Source: HK1 sp965202735
GTDB lineage: Bacteria; Pseudomonadota; Gammaproteobacteria; HK1
Reading direction: 5' to 3'
Assembly: GCA_965202735.1 (NCBI GenBank)
Contig: OZ241844.1
Location: forward strand, 2,294,001-2,358,000
Length of the DNA: 64,000 bases
Below, piece by piece: positions 42,027-50,715 of the stretch. Position 1 is the first letter of the stretch. Each line of letters starts with the position of its first letter. The position numbers and the translations under genes were made by a program. The notes below the pieces were generated by a model. It was not told where the DNA came from. It made no database searches and saw nothing but the letters and a program-made list of their open reading frames with translations.

Positions 42027-43385
42027 TCAGGACGCCGCGGACGGCGGCGCGCCCGGCCGTGGCGCGCCCGTCAGCGTGCCCCGCAGCGAGTTCGGGAGCG
42101 CCTGCACGATCGCCACGTCGGCGAACGTGCCGGCGAGGCCGCGCGGGCCGGGGAAGTTCACGACGCGGTTGTTCCCGGTGCGGCCGCGGAGCTCGCCCGG
42201 GTCCTTCTTCGACGGCCCCTCCACGAGCACCGGGAACCGGCGCCCGACCATGGCCTCGGACACGTCGCGCGCGAGCTCCGAGATCCGGGCCTGGAGCCGG
42301 GCGAGCCGCCGGCGCTTCACGTCGAGGGGCACGGGGTCGGGAAGCCCGGCGGCCGGGGTGCCGGGGCGGGCGCTGTAGATGAACGAGAACGAAGCGTCGA
42401 AGCCGACCTCGTCGATGAGGTCCATGGTCGCTTCGAAGTCGGCGTCGGTCTCGCCGGGAAAGCCCACGATGAAGTCCGACGACAGGCTCAGGTCCGGACG
42501 CACGGCGCGAAGCCTCCGAACCTTCTCGACGTAGTCCCGGACGGTGTAGCTGCGCTTCATCAGTGCGAGGATCCGATCGCTGCCGCTCTGCACCGGAAGG
42601 TGGAGGTGGCTCACCAGCTCCGGCACCTCCGCGTACGCGTCGACGAGGCTGCCGGTGAGCTCGGCCGGATGCGAGGTCGTGTATCGAATCCTGTCGACCC
42701 CCTCTATAGCAGCGGCGTAGGCGATGAGCAAGGCGAGATCGCACTCGCGGCCGTCGTGCATGGCCCCGCGGTAGGCGTTCACGTTCTGGCCGAGGAAGGT
42801 GATCTCGCGCACCCCCTGCTCCGCCAGCGCCGCGACCTCGGCGATCACGTCGTCGAACGGACGGCTGAACTCCTCGCCCCGGGTGTAGGGCACGACGCAG
42901 AACGAGCAGTACTTGCCGCACCCCTCCATCACCGACACGAACGCGGTGGGGCCTTCGGCCCTCGGCGCGGGGAGCCGGTCGAACTTCTCGATCTCGGGGA
43001 ACGAGACGTCCACCGCCGGGGCGCGGGGACGGCGCGGGTCGATCATCTCCGGCAGGCGGTGCAGGGCCTGGGGTCCGTACACCACGTCGACGTGCGGGGC
43101 GCGCTCCCGGATGGCGGCGCCCTCCTGGCTCGCCACGCAGCCGCCGACCCCGATCACGAGGTCGGGCCGCGCCTCCTTCCAGGCCCGCCAGCGGCCGATC
43201 TCGGAGAAGAGCTTCTCCGCCGCCTTCTCGCGCACCGAGCAGGTGTTGACGAGCAGGACGTCCGCATCCTCGGCGCGGGCGGTGCGCTCCAGGCCATGCG
43301 ACGCCGCGAGCAGATCCGCGGTGCGCGCGGAGTCGTACTCGTTCATCTGGCAGCCGAAGGTCCGGATGTAGAGCTTGCGGGTCAT
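42027..43385 (-). CDS. miaB: tRNA-2-methylthio-N6-dimethylallyladenosine synthase
   Basis: 452 residues. It methylthiolates i6A37 in tRNAs reading UNN codons. The N-terminal UPF0004 domain has IRTFGCQMNEYDS, VNTCSVREKA and GVGGCVASQEG (three cluster cysteines). The radical SAM motif is EGCGKYCSFCVVPYTRGEE. The TRAM domain closes the protein (FPVLVEGPSKKDPGELRGRT, NRVVNFPG). The start MTRKLYIRTFGC is at 43385. It lies upstream of phoH with a 20-bp gap. Confidence 0.97.
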   Translation of the reverse strand: MTRKLYIRTFGCQMNEYDSARTADLLAASHGLERTARAEDADVLLVNTCSVREKAAEKLFSEIGRWRAWKEARPDLVIGVGGCVASQEGAAIRERAPHVDVVYGPQALHRLPEMIDPRRPRAPAVDVSFPEIEKFDRLPAPRAEGPTAFVSVMEGCGKYCSFCVVPYTRGEEFSRPFDDVIAEVAALAEQGVREITFLGQNVNAYRGAMHDGRECDLALLIAYAAAIEGVDRIRYTTSHPAELTGSLVDAYAEVPELVSHLHLPVQSGSDRILALMKRSYTVRDYVEKVRRLRAVRPDLSLSSDFIVGFPGETDADFEATMDLIDEVGFDASFSFIYSARPGTPAAGLPDPVPLDVKRRRLARLQARISELARDVSEAMVGRRFPVLVEGPSKKDPGELRGRTGNNRVVNFPGPRGLAGTFADVAIVQALPNSLRGTLTGAPRPGAPPSAAS

Positions 43386-43714
43386 GCCTCAACGTACCGC
43401 AGTCGCGGCGGGCGAGTCGATGCCGCGCGCCGGACCGCGAGCCCGCGAAGCAGGCGGCGAGCGACGCGGCGCGGGCAGGCGCGAGCCCGTGGAGCAGGCG
43501 ACCAGCGCCACGGCGCCTGCAGGACGCGAGCCCGCGAAGCAGGCGGCGAGCGACGCGGCGCGTGCAGGACGCGAGCCCGTGGAGCAGGCGGCCAACGGCA
43601 CGGTGCGGGCAGGAACGCGAGCCCGCCCGCGGTCCGGGATGGATGCATGCGGCCGGACGCTCCGGGACCGGACGCATGCCGTACCGCAGACGGCCGGGGG
43701 CGGTTGCACGGGAC
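43386..43714. repeat. ~45-bp tandem repeats between miaB and the YbaK-like gene
   Basis: Four units (44-46 bp) lie at about 43438-43620, each starting GCGAGCCCG(C/T)G(A/G)AGCAGGCG. Alternate units resemble each other most (1 with 3, 2 with 4), suggesting duplication of a two-unit block. No gene or terminator is visible in this 329-base gap. Confidence 0.88.
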
Positions 43715-44215
43715 TCATGCCGGCGGGTCGAGCGCGAGCCCCTCGATCACGGTGACGTCCGGAATCCGCTCGAACAGCGCCGGCGCCACCCTGATCTTGT
43801 GCGACCGGTCTCCACCGCCGAGGATGATCCACTCGCACGCCATCACGCGGGCGTCGACCCAGACCTCGAGCGCTTCGGGCAGCGCCAGGGGGGTCACCCC
43901 TCCGATCTCCATGCCCGTGGCCGCGCGGGTCTCGTCCGCCGACGCGAACGACACCCGGCGCGCGCCGATGCGCTTGCGCACGGTGCGGTTCACGTCGAGG
44001 CGGGTGTGGGCCAGGACCACGCACACGACGTATCGCTCGCCGCCGGTCTTCGCCTTGACGAGGATGGTGTTCGCGGAGGCGTCGAGGGGGTAGCCGTAGC
44101 GTTCGCAGAACACCGCGGTGTCGGCGAGCTCCGGATCGCAGGGGAAGATCTCGTACTCGACCCCGGACGCTGCGAGCGCCGCCTCGATCCGCTCGACGAG
44201 AGCGTTGTCGGCCAT
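43715..44215 (-). CDS. YbaK/EbsC-like aminoacyl-tRNA deacylase
   Basis: 166 residues. ALVERIEAALAASGVEYEIFPCDPELADTA, the lysine-containing ANTILVKAKTGGERYVVCVVLAHTRLD and EIGGVTPLALPEALEVWVDARVMA are YbaK/ProX-domain motifs. It would hydrolyse mis-charged tRNA, but the specificity (Cys, Ala or other) is not deducible. The start is the ATG at 44215 (MADNALVE). It lies 13 bp downstream of the aminotransferase gene. Confidence 0.88.
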   Translation of the reverse strand: MADNALVERIEAALAASGVEYEIFPCDPELADTAVFCERYGYPLDASANTILVKAKTGGERYVVCVVLAHTRLDVNRTVRKRIGARRVSFASADETRAATGMEIGGVTPLALPEALEVWVDARVMACEWIILGGGDRSHKIRVAPALFERIPDVTVIEGLALDPPA

Positions 44216-44228
44216 GCGCCCGCCCCGC

Positions 44229-45146
44229 TCAGCCGTACACCGGCGTCCGCCACTCCGCATGGTCGGAGAGCGCGCCGGTGGCGATTCCGAAGAACACCTC
44301 CTGGAGCCGGCGCACCACGGGCCCGACCCGTCCGTCGCCGACGGCGAGGCGGTCGACGCCGACGAGCGGCGTCACCTCCCACGCGGTGCCGCAGAAGAAC
44401 GCCTCTTCCGCCGCCGCGAACTCGCTGCGGTCGATGTCGCGCTCGACCACCTCCATGCCCAGGTACTCGTCGCAGAGCGTCATCACCGTGCGCCGGGTGA
44501 TGCTCTCCAGGATGTCGCTGGTCACCGTCGGGGTCACCGCCTTGCCGTCCCGGATCATGAACACGCACATCCCCGGACCTTCGGCGACCTTGCCGCGGCT
44601 GTTGAGCAGGATGGCGGTGTCGTATCCGTCGGCCCGGGCCTGCAGGGTGGCGAGCCGTCCGTTCTGGTAGTTCGCGTTGCACTTCACCCGCATCGGCATC
44701 GCGGTGTCGGGGACGCGCTGCCAGGCGCTGATCTGAGCCGTGCAGCCGGCCTCGGTCCGGGGGATGTCGTGCCGCGGGCCGGAGAGGATCGAGAGTCCGA
44801 TCGGCCCCGTCGTGTGGGGAGGGCCGAGCCCCTCGACGTATACCGTGGACATGATGTGGACGTTCTCCCTGAACGCGTTGGCGCGCAGCAGCTCCAGGAT
44901 CTTCTCCCCGACTTCGGAGCCGGGAAGGACCCCGTCGAACCGCATGAACCGCTGCGAGTACTCCAGGCGCCGCATGTGCTCGTCGAGCTGCAGCACGAAC
45001 ATCTGCTCCCGCTCGGCGTTCCAGTAGCCGCGCAGCCCCTCGAAGACCCCGGTGCCGAACTTGAACCCGACCGAGGCCACGTGGACCCTGCCTTCGTCCC
45101 ACGGGACCACGCGGTCGTTCAGGTAGACGAACTTCGGGTGCGCCAT
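44229..45146 (-). CDS. ilvE: branched-chain amino acid aminotransferase (class IV)
   Basis: 305 residues, PLP fold type IV. DEGRVHVASVGFKFGTGVFEGLRGY, the PLP lysine in RVKCNANYQNGRLA (K near 158), EGPGMCVFMIRDGK and FFCGTAWEVTPLVGVD are the family blocks. It catalyses the last step of isoleucine, valine and leucine synthesis. The ATG at 45146 (MAHPKFVYLND) has AAGGAG upstream, better than the ATG at 45164. Confidence 0.93.
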   Translation of the reverse strand: MAHPKFVYLNDRVVPWDEGRVHVASVGFKFGTGVFEGLRGYWNAEREQMFVLQLDEHMRRLEYSQRFMRFDGVLPGSEVGEKILELLRANAFRENVHIMSTVYVEGLGPPHTTGPIGLSILSGPRHDIPRTEAGCTAQISAWQRVPDTAMPMRVKCNANYQNGRLATLQARADGYDTAILLNSRGKVAEGPGMCVFMIRDGKAVTPTVTSDILESITRRTVMTLCDEYLGMEVVERDIDRSEFAAAEEAFFCGTAWEVTPLVGVDRLAVGDGRVGPVVRRLQEVFFGIATGALSDHAEWRTPVYG

Positions 45147-45459
45147 GATGCGGGCTCCTTGCATCGGTGTTCGGGAAGTCCTGCGCGGTATGACGACGGG
45201 GCGCGCGGCGGCGTCGGGCTCACGCCGGCGCGGAGCCGGCGGGGACCGGCGGCCTGCCGGCCGTCATTCCGGCCGCGGCCGCGTATGAACGCAGTGTCAT
45301 GCCAGCAATTCCCGCCAGGCGGAGACATGCTTCCGAATTCCCCTCGACCCGGCGCCCCGAGGGTCGGAATCGCGCCGGAATCCCACCACGGTACGGCCTC
45401 TCCGGGCGCTGGCGGGAATGACTGGTGTCATGCGCAGGGCCATGCGCAGGCGGTCCCGG
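45147..45459. other. intergenic region with MITE copy 2
   Basis: 313 bases between hspQ and the aminotransferase gene (both minus). Apart from the MITE it holds GC-rich sequence with a CCGGC-rich inverted stretch near 45235-45260. No coding frame is supported. Confidence 0.4.
45303..45424. mobile_element. MITE copy 2 (122 bp) with 9-bp target duplication
   Basis: The left end is CAGCAATTCCCGCCAG. The right end is CTGGCGGGAATGACTG, slightly decayed. GTGTCATGC flanks both sides (45294-45302 and 45425-45433). The body is closely similar to copies at 31948 and 48281. Confidence 0.92.
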
Positions 45460-45789
45460 TCAGTGGATCATCTCGTCGAGCATCGCGTACTGCCCGGCCT
45501 GCAGCTCGCCGAAGAGATCGGAGACCTGCGGGTGCTGCACCGGCTCGCCGGATTCGTCGACGAGGAGGTTCTGCTCCGAGACGTAGGCGATGTAGGTCGT
45601 CGATTCGTTCTCCGCCAGCAGGTGGTAGAAGGGCTGATCCTTGCGGGGACGCATCTCCTCCGGGATCGACTCCCACCACTCCTCGGTGCTGCTGAAGACC
45701 GGGTCGACATCGAAGATGACGCCCCGGAACGGATGGATGCGGTGGCGTACGACCTGGCCGATTCGAAACTTCGCGATTTTGTCGTCCAT
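45460..45789 (-). CDS. hspQ: heat shock protein HspQ
   Basis: 109 residues, a hemimethylated-DNA-binding-like fold. AKFRIGQVVRHRIHPFRGVIFDVDPVFS, MRPRKDQPFYHLLAENE and TYIAYVSEQNLLVDESGEPVQHP are the HspQ/YccV blocks. In relatives it modulates proteolysis by Lon and affects DnaA stability. The ATG is at 45789. The upstream 5' region contains a dispersed repeat. Confidence 0.93.
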   Translation of the reverse strand: MDDKIAKFRIGQVVRHRIHPFRGVIFDVDPVFSSTEEWWESIPEEMRPRKDQPFYHLLAENESTTYIAYVSEQNLLVDESGEPVQHPQVSDLFGELQAGQYAMLDEMIH

Positions 45790-45930
45790 CGTCGGCGGAC
45801 CGGGCGTTCCGGAACGGCAGGTGCACACGCCCCCCCGGACCGGGGACCGCAACGCAACCGGCGCAATTTCCCTCGGGTCGAGTTCGGGCGCAAGAATAGC
45901 GCAATCGGAACCGTGATACCCATCGCCGAG

Positions 45931-46177
45931 GCGTGCTCGAGCGGCCCATTTGTGGACGCGATTCGTTGTCCGTGTGCCGGGGTGAGCCTCCCGGAGCTCC
46001 CGGCGTCCCCGCCGCCGGCGACCTCGCACCGGTTGCCGACACTCGAATACGACAAAACGGTCATGGTCGAGTTGACCACCCCGCGCGCATGAAAAGACAC
46101 CGGGCCGCAACGCGGCGATTGCTGGAGGCGCGAGCACCCTTCCCGCGTGTACTTTCACGGCAAAAATGGTCTTGACA
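45931..46177. repeat. dispersed ~170-250-bp repeat, copy A
   Basis: It begins GCGTGCTCGAGCGGCCCATTT and ends ACTTTCACGGCAAAAATGGT. It matches 50716-50886 throughout, except for an extra ~75-80 bases (about 45982-46057) missing from copy B. Neither copy shows convincing coding sequence. Confidence 0.85.
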
Positions 46178-46254
46178 CGGCGCCTCGCCCGATTGCGTGC
46201 GCCGCGCCGACGCCCCATGATGCGGGCCGCGAGCCGAGCCGGGAGGCTGGGGAC

Positions 46255-48144
46255 ATGACTCCGGACGATCTGGTCGTCGCCACCGAGGCCCACGACTACC
46301 CGCTCACCCTGGGCCACCTCCTGCACACCGCGCCGACCTGCGCGCCGACGCGCGAAATCGTCCACGGAGCCCGCGGCCGGTACGACTACCGCGAGCTGCG
46401 GCGCCGCATCGGACGCCTCGCGGCGGGGCTCGCCGGCCTCGGGGTGGGGCCGGGCGCGACGGTGGCGGTGATGGACTGGGATTCCCCCCGCTACCTCGAG
46501 TGCTTCTTCGTGGTCCCGATGATGGGCGCGGTGCTGCACACCATCAACGTGCGGCTCTCCCCCGAGCAGGTCCTCTACACCATCAACCACGCGGAGGACG
46601 ACGTCATCCTCGTGCACGAGGACTTCATTCCGCTCGTCGCGCAGATTCGCGACCGGTTCGAACGCGCGCCGGCGCTGGTCCTGGTGCGCGACGACGACTC
46701 CCCGGCGCCGGGCCACCCACTCGACTTCGCGGCCGACTACGGGTCGCTGCTCGAAGGCGGCGCGGACGGCTACGACTTCCCGGTCCTCGACGAGCGCACC
46801 CGCGCGACCACCTTCTACACCACGGGCACCACCGGCGACCCGAAGGGGGTGTGGTACACCCACCGCCAGCTCGTGCTGCACACCCTCGGCGCGCTGGGAG
46901 CGATCGCGAGCGGCGGCGGCCACGCGCGCCTGCACCGCGACGACGTCTACATGCCGCTCACCCCGATGTTCCACGTCCACGGCTGGGGCATGCCCTACGT
47001 CGCCACCCTGCTCGGGATCAAGCAGGTCTATCCCGGGCGCTACGAGCCGGAGGCGCTGCTGCGGCTCATCGAGCGCGAGGGGGTGACGTTCTCGCACTGC
47101 GTGCCGACCATCATGCACATGCTGCTCGGCCACCCGGCCGCGCGCGAGACCGACCTGAGCGGCTGGAAGGTGGTGGTCGGCGGCTCGGCGATGCCGGCGG
47201 GGCTCGCGCGCGCGGCGATGGACCGCGGCATCGACGTCTTCGGCGGCTACGGGATGTCGGAGACCGGGCCGGTGCTCACCCTCGCGCAGCTCGAACGCCC
47301 CGCCCTGGCGCTGCCCGACGAGGCGCAGATCGATCTGCGCTGCAAGGCCGGGCGGCCCATCCCGCTCGTCGACATCCGTGTCGTCGACGAGTCGATGCGC
47401 CCGCTCCCGGCGGACGGAGCGAGCGCCGGCGAGGTCGTGGCGCGCGCCCCGTGGACGACGAACGGGTACCTGAAGGACCGTGAGGGGTCGGAGGCGCTGT
47501 GGCGGGGCGGATACCTGCACACCGGCGACATCGGCTTCCTTGACGGCGACGGCTACCTGCGGGTGACGGACCGGCTGAAGGACGTGATCAAGTCGGGCGG
47601 GGAGTGGATCTCCTCGATCGAGATCGAGGACATCGTCTCGCGGTGCGAGGGCGTGGCCGAGGCCGCCGCCATCGGCGTTCCCGATGCGCGCTGGGGCGAG
47701 CGCCCCCTGGTGCTGGTGGTGCCGGCCGACCCGGAGCGGCCGCCCGAGGAAGCCGCGGTCCGAGCCGCCATTCGGGAGGCGGCGGACGGCGGCCGCATCA
47801 ACCGCTGGGCGGTGCCGGACCGCATCGTGCTGGTCGGCGCACTCGACAGGACCAGCGTGGGGAAGATCGACAAGAAGCGGCTGCGGTCCCGTTACGCGAG
47901 CGCGGTGCGGTCCGGCGTGCTCGCGCCGCCGGCGCTGTCCGGCTCGAAGCCGCCGCCGAAGCCGCCGCCGACGCTGTCCGGCTCGGAGCCACCGCCGAAG
48001 CCGCCACCGGCGCTGTCCGGCTCGGAGCCACCGCCGAAGCCGCCACCGGCGCTGTCCGGCTCGGGGCCGCCACCGAAGCCGCCACCGGCCGCCCGGCCGG
48101 ACGAGGTTCTGGCGGAGCTGGACGAGAGCCGGCGCGGCCGGTGA
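46255..48144 (+). CDS. fatty-acid/medium-chain acyl-CoA ligase, repeat-extended C-terminus
   Basis: 629 residues of the ANL superfamily. The AMP-binding motif is FYTTGTTGDPKGVWYTHRQ near residue 185. GGYGMSETGPVLTLAQ, the GYLHTGDIGFLDGDGYLRVTDR hinge and the catalytic-lysine region SVGKIDKKRLRSRY (near 545) follow. The resemblance is to long/medium-chain acyl-CoA ligases including the dimethylsulphoniopropionate-type group; the substrate is not deducible. After the catalytic lysine the protein carries four 12-residue PALSGSEPPPKP repeats. The ATG at 46255 has GGAGGC upstream. Confidence 0.9.
   Translation: MTPDDLVVATEAHDYPLTLGHLLHTAPTCAPTREIVHGARGRYDYRELRRRIGRLAAGLAGLGVGPGATVAVMDWDSPRYLECFFVVPMMGAVLHTINVRLSPEQVLYTINHAEDDVILVHEDFIPLVAQIRDRFERAPALVLVRDDDSPAPGHPLDFAADYGSLLEGGADGYDFPVLDERTRATTFYTTGTTGDPKGVWYTHRQLVLHTLGALGAIASGGGHARLHRDDVYMPLTPMFHVHGWGMPYVATLLGIKQVYPGRYEPEALLRLIEREGVTFSHCVPTIMHMLLGHPAARETDLSGWKVVVGGSAMPAGLARAAMDRGIDVFGGYGMSETGPVLTLAQLERPALALPDEAQIDLRCKAGRPIPLVDIRVVDESMRPLPADGASAGEVVARAPWTTNGYLKDREGSEALWRGGYLHTGDIGFLDGDGYLRVTDRLKDVIKSGGEWISSIEIEDIVSRCEGVAEAAAIGVPDARWGERPLVLVVPADPERPPEEAAVRAAIREAADGGRINRWAVPDRIVLVGALDRTSVGKIDKKRLRSRYASAVRSGVLAPPALSGSKPPPKPPPTLSGSEPPPKPPPALSGSEPPPKPPPALSGSGPPPKPPPAARPDEVLAELDESRRGR
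47931..48090. repeat. 36-bp tandem repeats in the acyl-CoA ligase C-terminus
   Basis: Four units of about 36 bp encoding LSGSEPPPKPPPA or variants. The last copies are nearly identical. They are in frame. Confidence 0.9.
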
Positions 48145-48532
48145 TCTGTCTCGACTTCGACGTCCGCGGACCGCACCGGGTCCATCGCGCGATCCGGAGT
48201 GGTCCGCGCATGGGCAGGCCCGGTCACGCACACGGCAATCGTCACGAGGGCGGCAGCCAGCAGACGGGGCGCGTATATCTCAGCAATTCCCGCCAGGCGG
48301 AGACATGCTCCCGGATTCCCCTCGACCCGGCGCCCCGAGGGCTGGAATCCCACCACGGTACGGCCTCTCCGGGCGCTGGCGGGAATTGCTGCGTATATCT
48401 TCGACGAATGAATCTGCACGCTGCGATATGCGATGATGCGACCGTCGTGCCGAATCCCCGAGAATTTTCACGGCAAGCCCGAAACTGGCGAGACCATCCC
48501 GGCCTGAACAGCCCGGATGGAGCCATGAGGCA
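48145..48532. other. intergenic region with MITE copy 3
   Basis: 388 bases between two plus-strand genes. Besides the MITE (48281-48391) only non-coding sequence is seen. The last ~100 bases before 48533 are less GC-rich and probably contain the promoter of the AAA gene. Confidence 0.45.
48281..48391. mobile_element. MITE copy 3 (111 bp) with 9-bp target duplication
   Basis: The ends CAGCAATTCCCGCCAG and CTGGCGGGAATTGCTG form a perfect 16-bp inverted repeat. CGTATATCT flanks both sides (48272-48280 and 48392-48400). It is about 11 bases shorter than the other copies because of an internal deletion. Confidence 0.94.
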
Positions 48533-49879
48533 GTGACCCGATACGCGGGAACCGTCATGCACTGTCTGACCGACTTCAAGAACTTCACCCGCGCAGAGCT
48601 CGATCTGTTCAAGCCGCTGACCGTTCTGCTCGGCAGGAACGGATCGGGCAAGACCAATCTGATCGAGGGGGTCGAGCTTCTCGCTACCCTGGCCCGCGGT
48701 GTACCGTTCAACGAGATCACCGATATCGATCGCGGCGGAACTTTCGAGGTACGGGGCGGCCTGCGCTCATGCATTCGATTCGGCGGTAAAAGGCTCGGAC
48801 TGCGCTTCAATCGGGCCGCCCTTACTTTCGATGGGAAAAAACAATCCGTCGACTACTCCATCGAAATCGCCCCGCGCGGGAGAAATGACGTTCAGTTGTC
48901 CAGGGAGCAATTGCAGATCGGAGATCGGATCTTCTTCGATGCGACGAGCTCCGGCGGGGAGCTGATGGAAGTCAGGTACGACAACTTCTCGCGCGGGAGA
49001 AACCCGACTTGTTCCGTACCGGCGTCCCGCTCTGTTCTTTCACGATACGAGGAAATCATCAGGGACAGTCAGGCGATCAACCCCAGACGGCGAGAGGCGG
49101 CCAGAACGGTTCAGTTCTTGAGGCGCTATCTGAGAAGCTCCCATATCTTCGACCCGCATCCGAAGGCGATGCGCGAGTATGCGCGAGTCGAGTCCAACCC
49201 CCGGCTCCTGCGCGGCGGAGCCAACCTTTCGGCGGTCCTGTTCGCGCTGAGTGAAGGGCTGAACGAGGGAGACGATGAAGAACGACAGGCGGCGTTGCAG
49301 CGCATCACGGAGGTCGTCCGACAGATTCCGGAGGAGCCGTTCACCAGGATCGGGTTCGCCGAGACCTCCCTTGGCGACGTGATGGCCGGGTTCGTCCCCG
49401 ACGAAAGGAAGGGGACGAGCGGCGGCGGGAAGCTGATCGACGCGCGGCTCCTGTCCGACGGCACCTTGCGGATGCTCGCCATCGTCACTGCACTGGAGAC
49501 GGTTCCCGAATCCTCGCGCATCGTCATCGAGGAGTTCGACAACGGCCTCCATCCGAGCCGCGCCAGGCTGCTGGTGCGGACACTGTACGAAACCGCAAGC
49601 CGCCGCAGGCTGAACGTGCTCGTGACGACCCACAATCCGGCGTTCATGGATGCGCTGGAAGAAGCGCAAATGGACAGCGTCCTCATCTGTCACGGCGACG
49701 AGTCCGGCGCGGGATCGCGGGTCACCGGACTTGGCGACATGGACATCGCCGGCACGATCAGGTTGCGCGGTGGTCTGGGCGACTTCGTGACCCGCGGCGC
49801 GCTCGATGAACACCTCGCACCGGACTTCGTGGAAAATCGCTCCAGGGAAACGCGGGAATGGCTCGCGTCGCTGTTTTGA
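48533..49879 (+). CDS. AAA family ATPase (RecF/OLD-like) of a two-gene module
   Basis: 448 residues. HCLTDFKNFTRAELDLFKPLTVLLGRNGSGKTNLIEG is the N-terminal strand plus Walker A near residue 40. LIDARLLSDGTLRMLAIVTAL is signature-like. SRIVIEEFDNGLHPSRA is Walker B and VLVTTHNPAFMDAL the switch His. The start is the GTG at 48533 with GAGG 5 bases upstream; the ATG at 48557 is an alternative. A PIN-like gene starts inside its last codons. The pair looks like an ATPase-plus-nuclease defence or toxin module (inference). Confidence 0.85.
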   Translation: MTRYAGTVMHCLTDFKNFTRAELDLFKPLTVLLGRNGSGKTNLIEGVELLATLARGVPFNEITDIDRGGTFEVRGGLRSCIRFGGKRLGLRFNRAALTFDGKKQSVDYSIEIAPRGRNDVQLSREQLQIGDRIFFDATSSGGELMEVRYDNFSRGRNPTCSVPASRSVLSRYEEIIRDSQAINPRRREAARTVQFLRRYLRSSHIFDPHPKAMREYARVESNPRLLRGGANLSAVLFALSEGLNEGDDEERQAALQRITEVVRQIPEEPFTRIGFAETSLGDVMAGFVPDERKGTSGGGKLIDARLLSDGTLRMLAIVTALETVPESSRIVIEEFDNGLHPSRARLLVRTLYETASRRRLNVLVTTHNPAFMDALEEAQMDSVLICHGDESGAGSRVTGLGDMDIAGTIRLRGGLGDFVTRGALDEHLAPDFVENRSRETREWLASLF

Positions 49880-50040
49880 GTGGCGCCGCGATTCTCGACA
49901 CTTCGTGGCTGCTCGAGCTCTATCAAGTCCCGGGCTACTTCGATAAATCGCGAACCGATCCTGTCCGGACTGAAACCGACGAACTCCTCAAGGCCAAGCA
50001 CGAGCTGTTCGTAACCGTACCGGTGTTGCGGGAAGCGCAA
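49858..50040 (+). pseudogene. PIN-like nuclease partner, truncated
   Basis: The ATG at 49858 overlaps the ATPase gene by 22 bases and opens MARVAVLSGAAILDTSWLLELYQVPGYF. The Asp of LDTSWLL is the first PIN acidic residue, and LLKAKHELFVTVPVLREA matches the next PIN helix. After ~60 residues the similarity stops. The frame stays open to 50379 but runs antisense through tRNA-Arg, so it is not a real protein there. Probably truncated by a rearrangement next to the tRNA. Confidence 0.65.
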
Positions 50041-50236
50041 GCGCCTGTTCGTGCGGCCCGAAGGTCACGGCACGGCGCAGGCAAGCCTCCGTTTTCATGG
50101 ATGCGTCTCGGAGGATGCGGAAGAGAACCCGGCGGCGGTGGCGAGCCGGCCACCGGCCCGGGGTGTGCCGGGACTGCACGATCGCGTGTACACTTGGCCG
50201 GCACCCTTCGGCAACGCACACCGCAACGCTGGTCAC

Positions 50237-50313
50237 GCGCCCGTAGCTCAGTTGGACAGAGTACCAGGCTTCGAACCTGGGTGTCGGGGGTTCGAGTCCC
50301 TCCGGGCGCGCCA
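50237..50313 (+). tRNA. tRNA-Arg (TCG)
   Basis: 77 bases with encoded CCA. The acceptor is GCGCCCG/CGGGCGC. The anticodon arm is CCAGG-CTTCGAA-CCTGG with TCG as anticodon. The D-arm is GTAGCTCAGTTGGACAGAGT and the T-arm GGGGGTTCGAGTCCC. Confidence 0.96.
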
Positions 50314-50425
50314 ATCACACCGGGAATCGTGGTGCCGGAGCATTTCACCTTCCGCAAGAACGGGCGCCCGTCCGGGTGAAGCCGGATCACACCGGGAATC
50401 GTGGTGCCAGCAGGAGCATTTCACC
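50314..50425. repeat. direct repeat immediately 3' of tRNA-Arg
   Basis: ATCACACCGGGAATCGTGGTGCC plus GAGCATTTCACC occurs at 50314-50349 and 50386-50425, a 72-bp offset. It begins at the tRNA 3' end, the classic position of integration scars, but no integrase gene is nearby. Confidence 0.75.
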
Positions 50426-50715
50426 CCCTCCCCCCTGATTCTCGATCAACGCTCTCGATCAACGCTGAGAGAAACAACCGATCGACCCCATCCTCGCTGC
50501 GGAGCATCTGCTGCGTGCGCCACGGGAGTTCCGGGCTCGCAAACGGGAGCCGCACTCCCTCCAGCTCGTGGAAGGACGAACCGAGACACTGCCCGTCTAT
50601 CGGTAGTGTCTCGGTTCGGCTTTCTTCCTCGACGCGACATGACGGGCCCCAAGGTCAAACTGAGGCACTGCCCGGCTATCAGGGCTCGTTTTTTGTCGGC
50701 CCGGAGGGTGTCTAG
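50426..50715. other. intergenic region with long perfect hairpin
   Basis: 50577-50618 is a palindrome with a 14-bp stem (CGAACCGAGACACT/AGTGTCTCGGTTCG) and a 14-base loop, followed by GGCTTTCTTCC. It could be a terminator for the tRNA transcript or the paired ends of a miniature element. GAG(A/G)CACTGCCCG recurs at about 50584 and 50662. No gene is seen. Confidence 0.5.

Noticed and set aside
42006..43677. 928-codon PhoH frame starting upstream of miaB
   Set aside because: The upstream part is an out-of-frame shadow of miaB. The first ATG between the genes (42006) is the reasonable start.
49858..50379. 173-codon protein extending the PIN-like gene
   Set aside because: Beyond ~60 codons it reads through tRNA-Arg and repeat sequence, so it is not a genuine product.
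50577..50618. Long hairpin as ends of a complete insertion sequence
   Set aside because: Only 14 bases separate the arms, so there is no room for an element. Terminator or relic is more likely.
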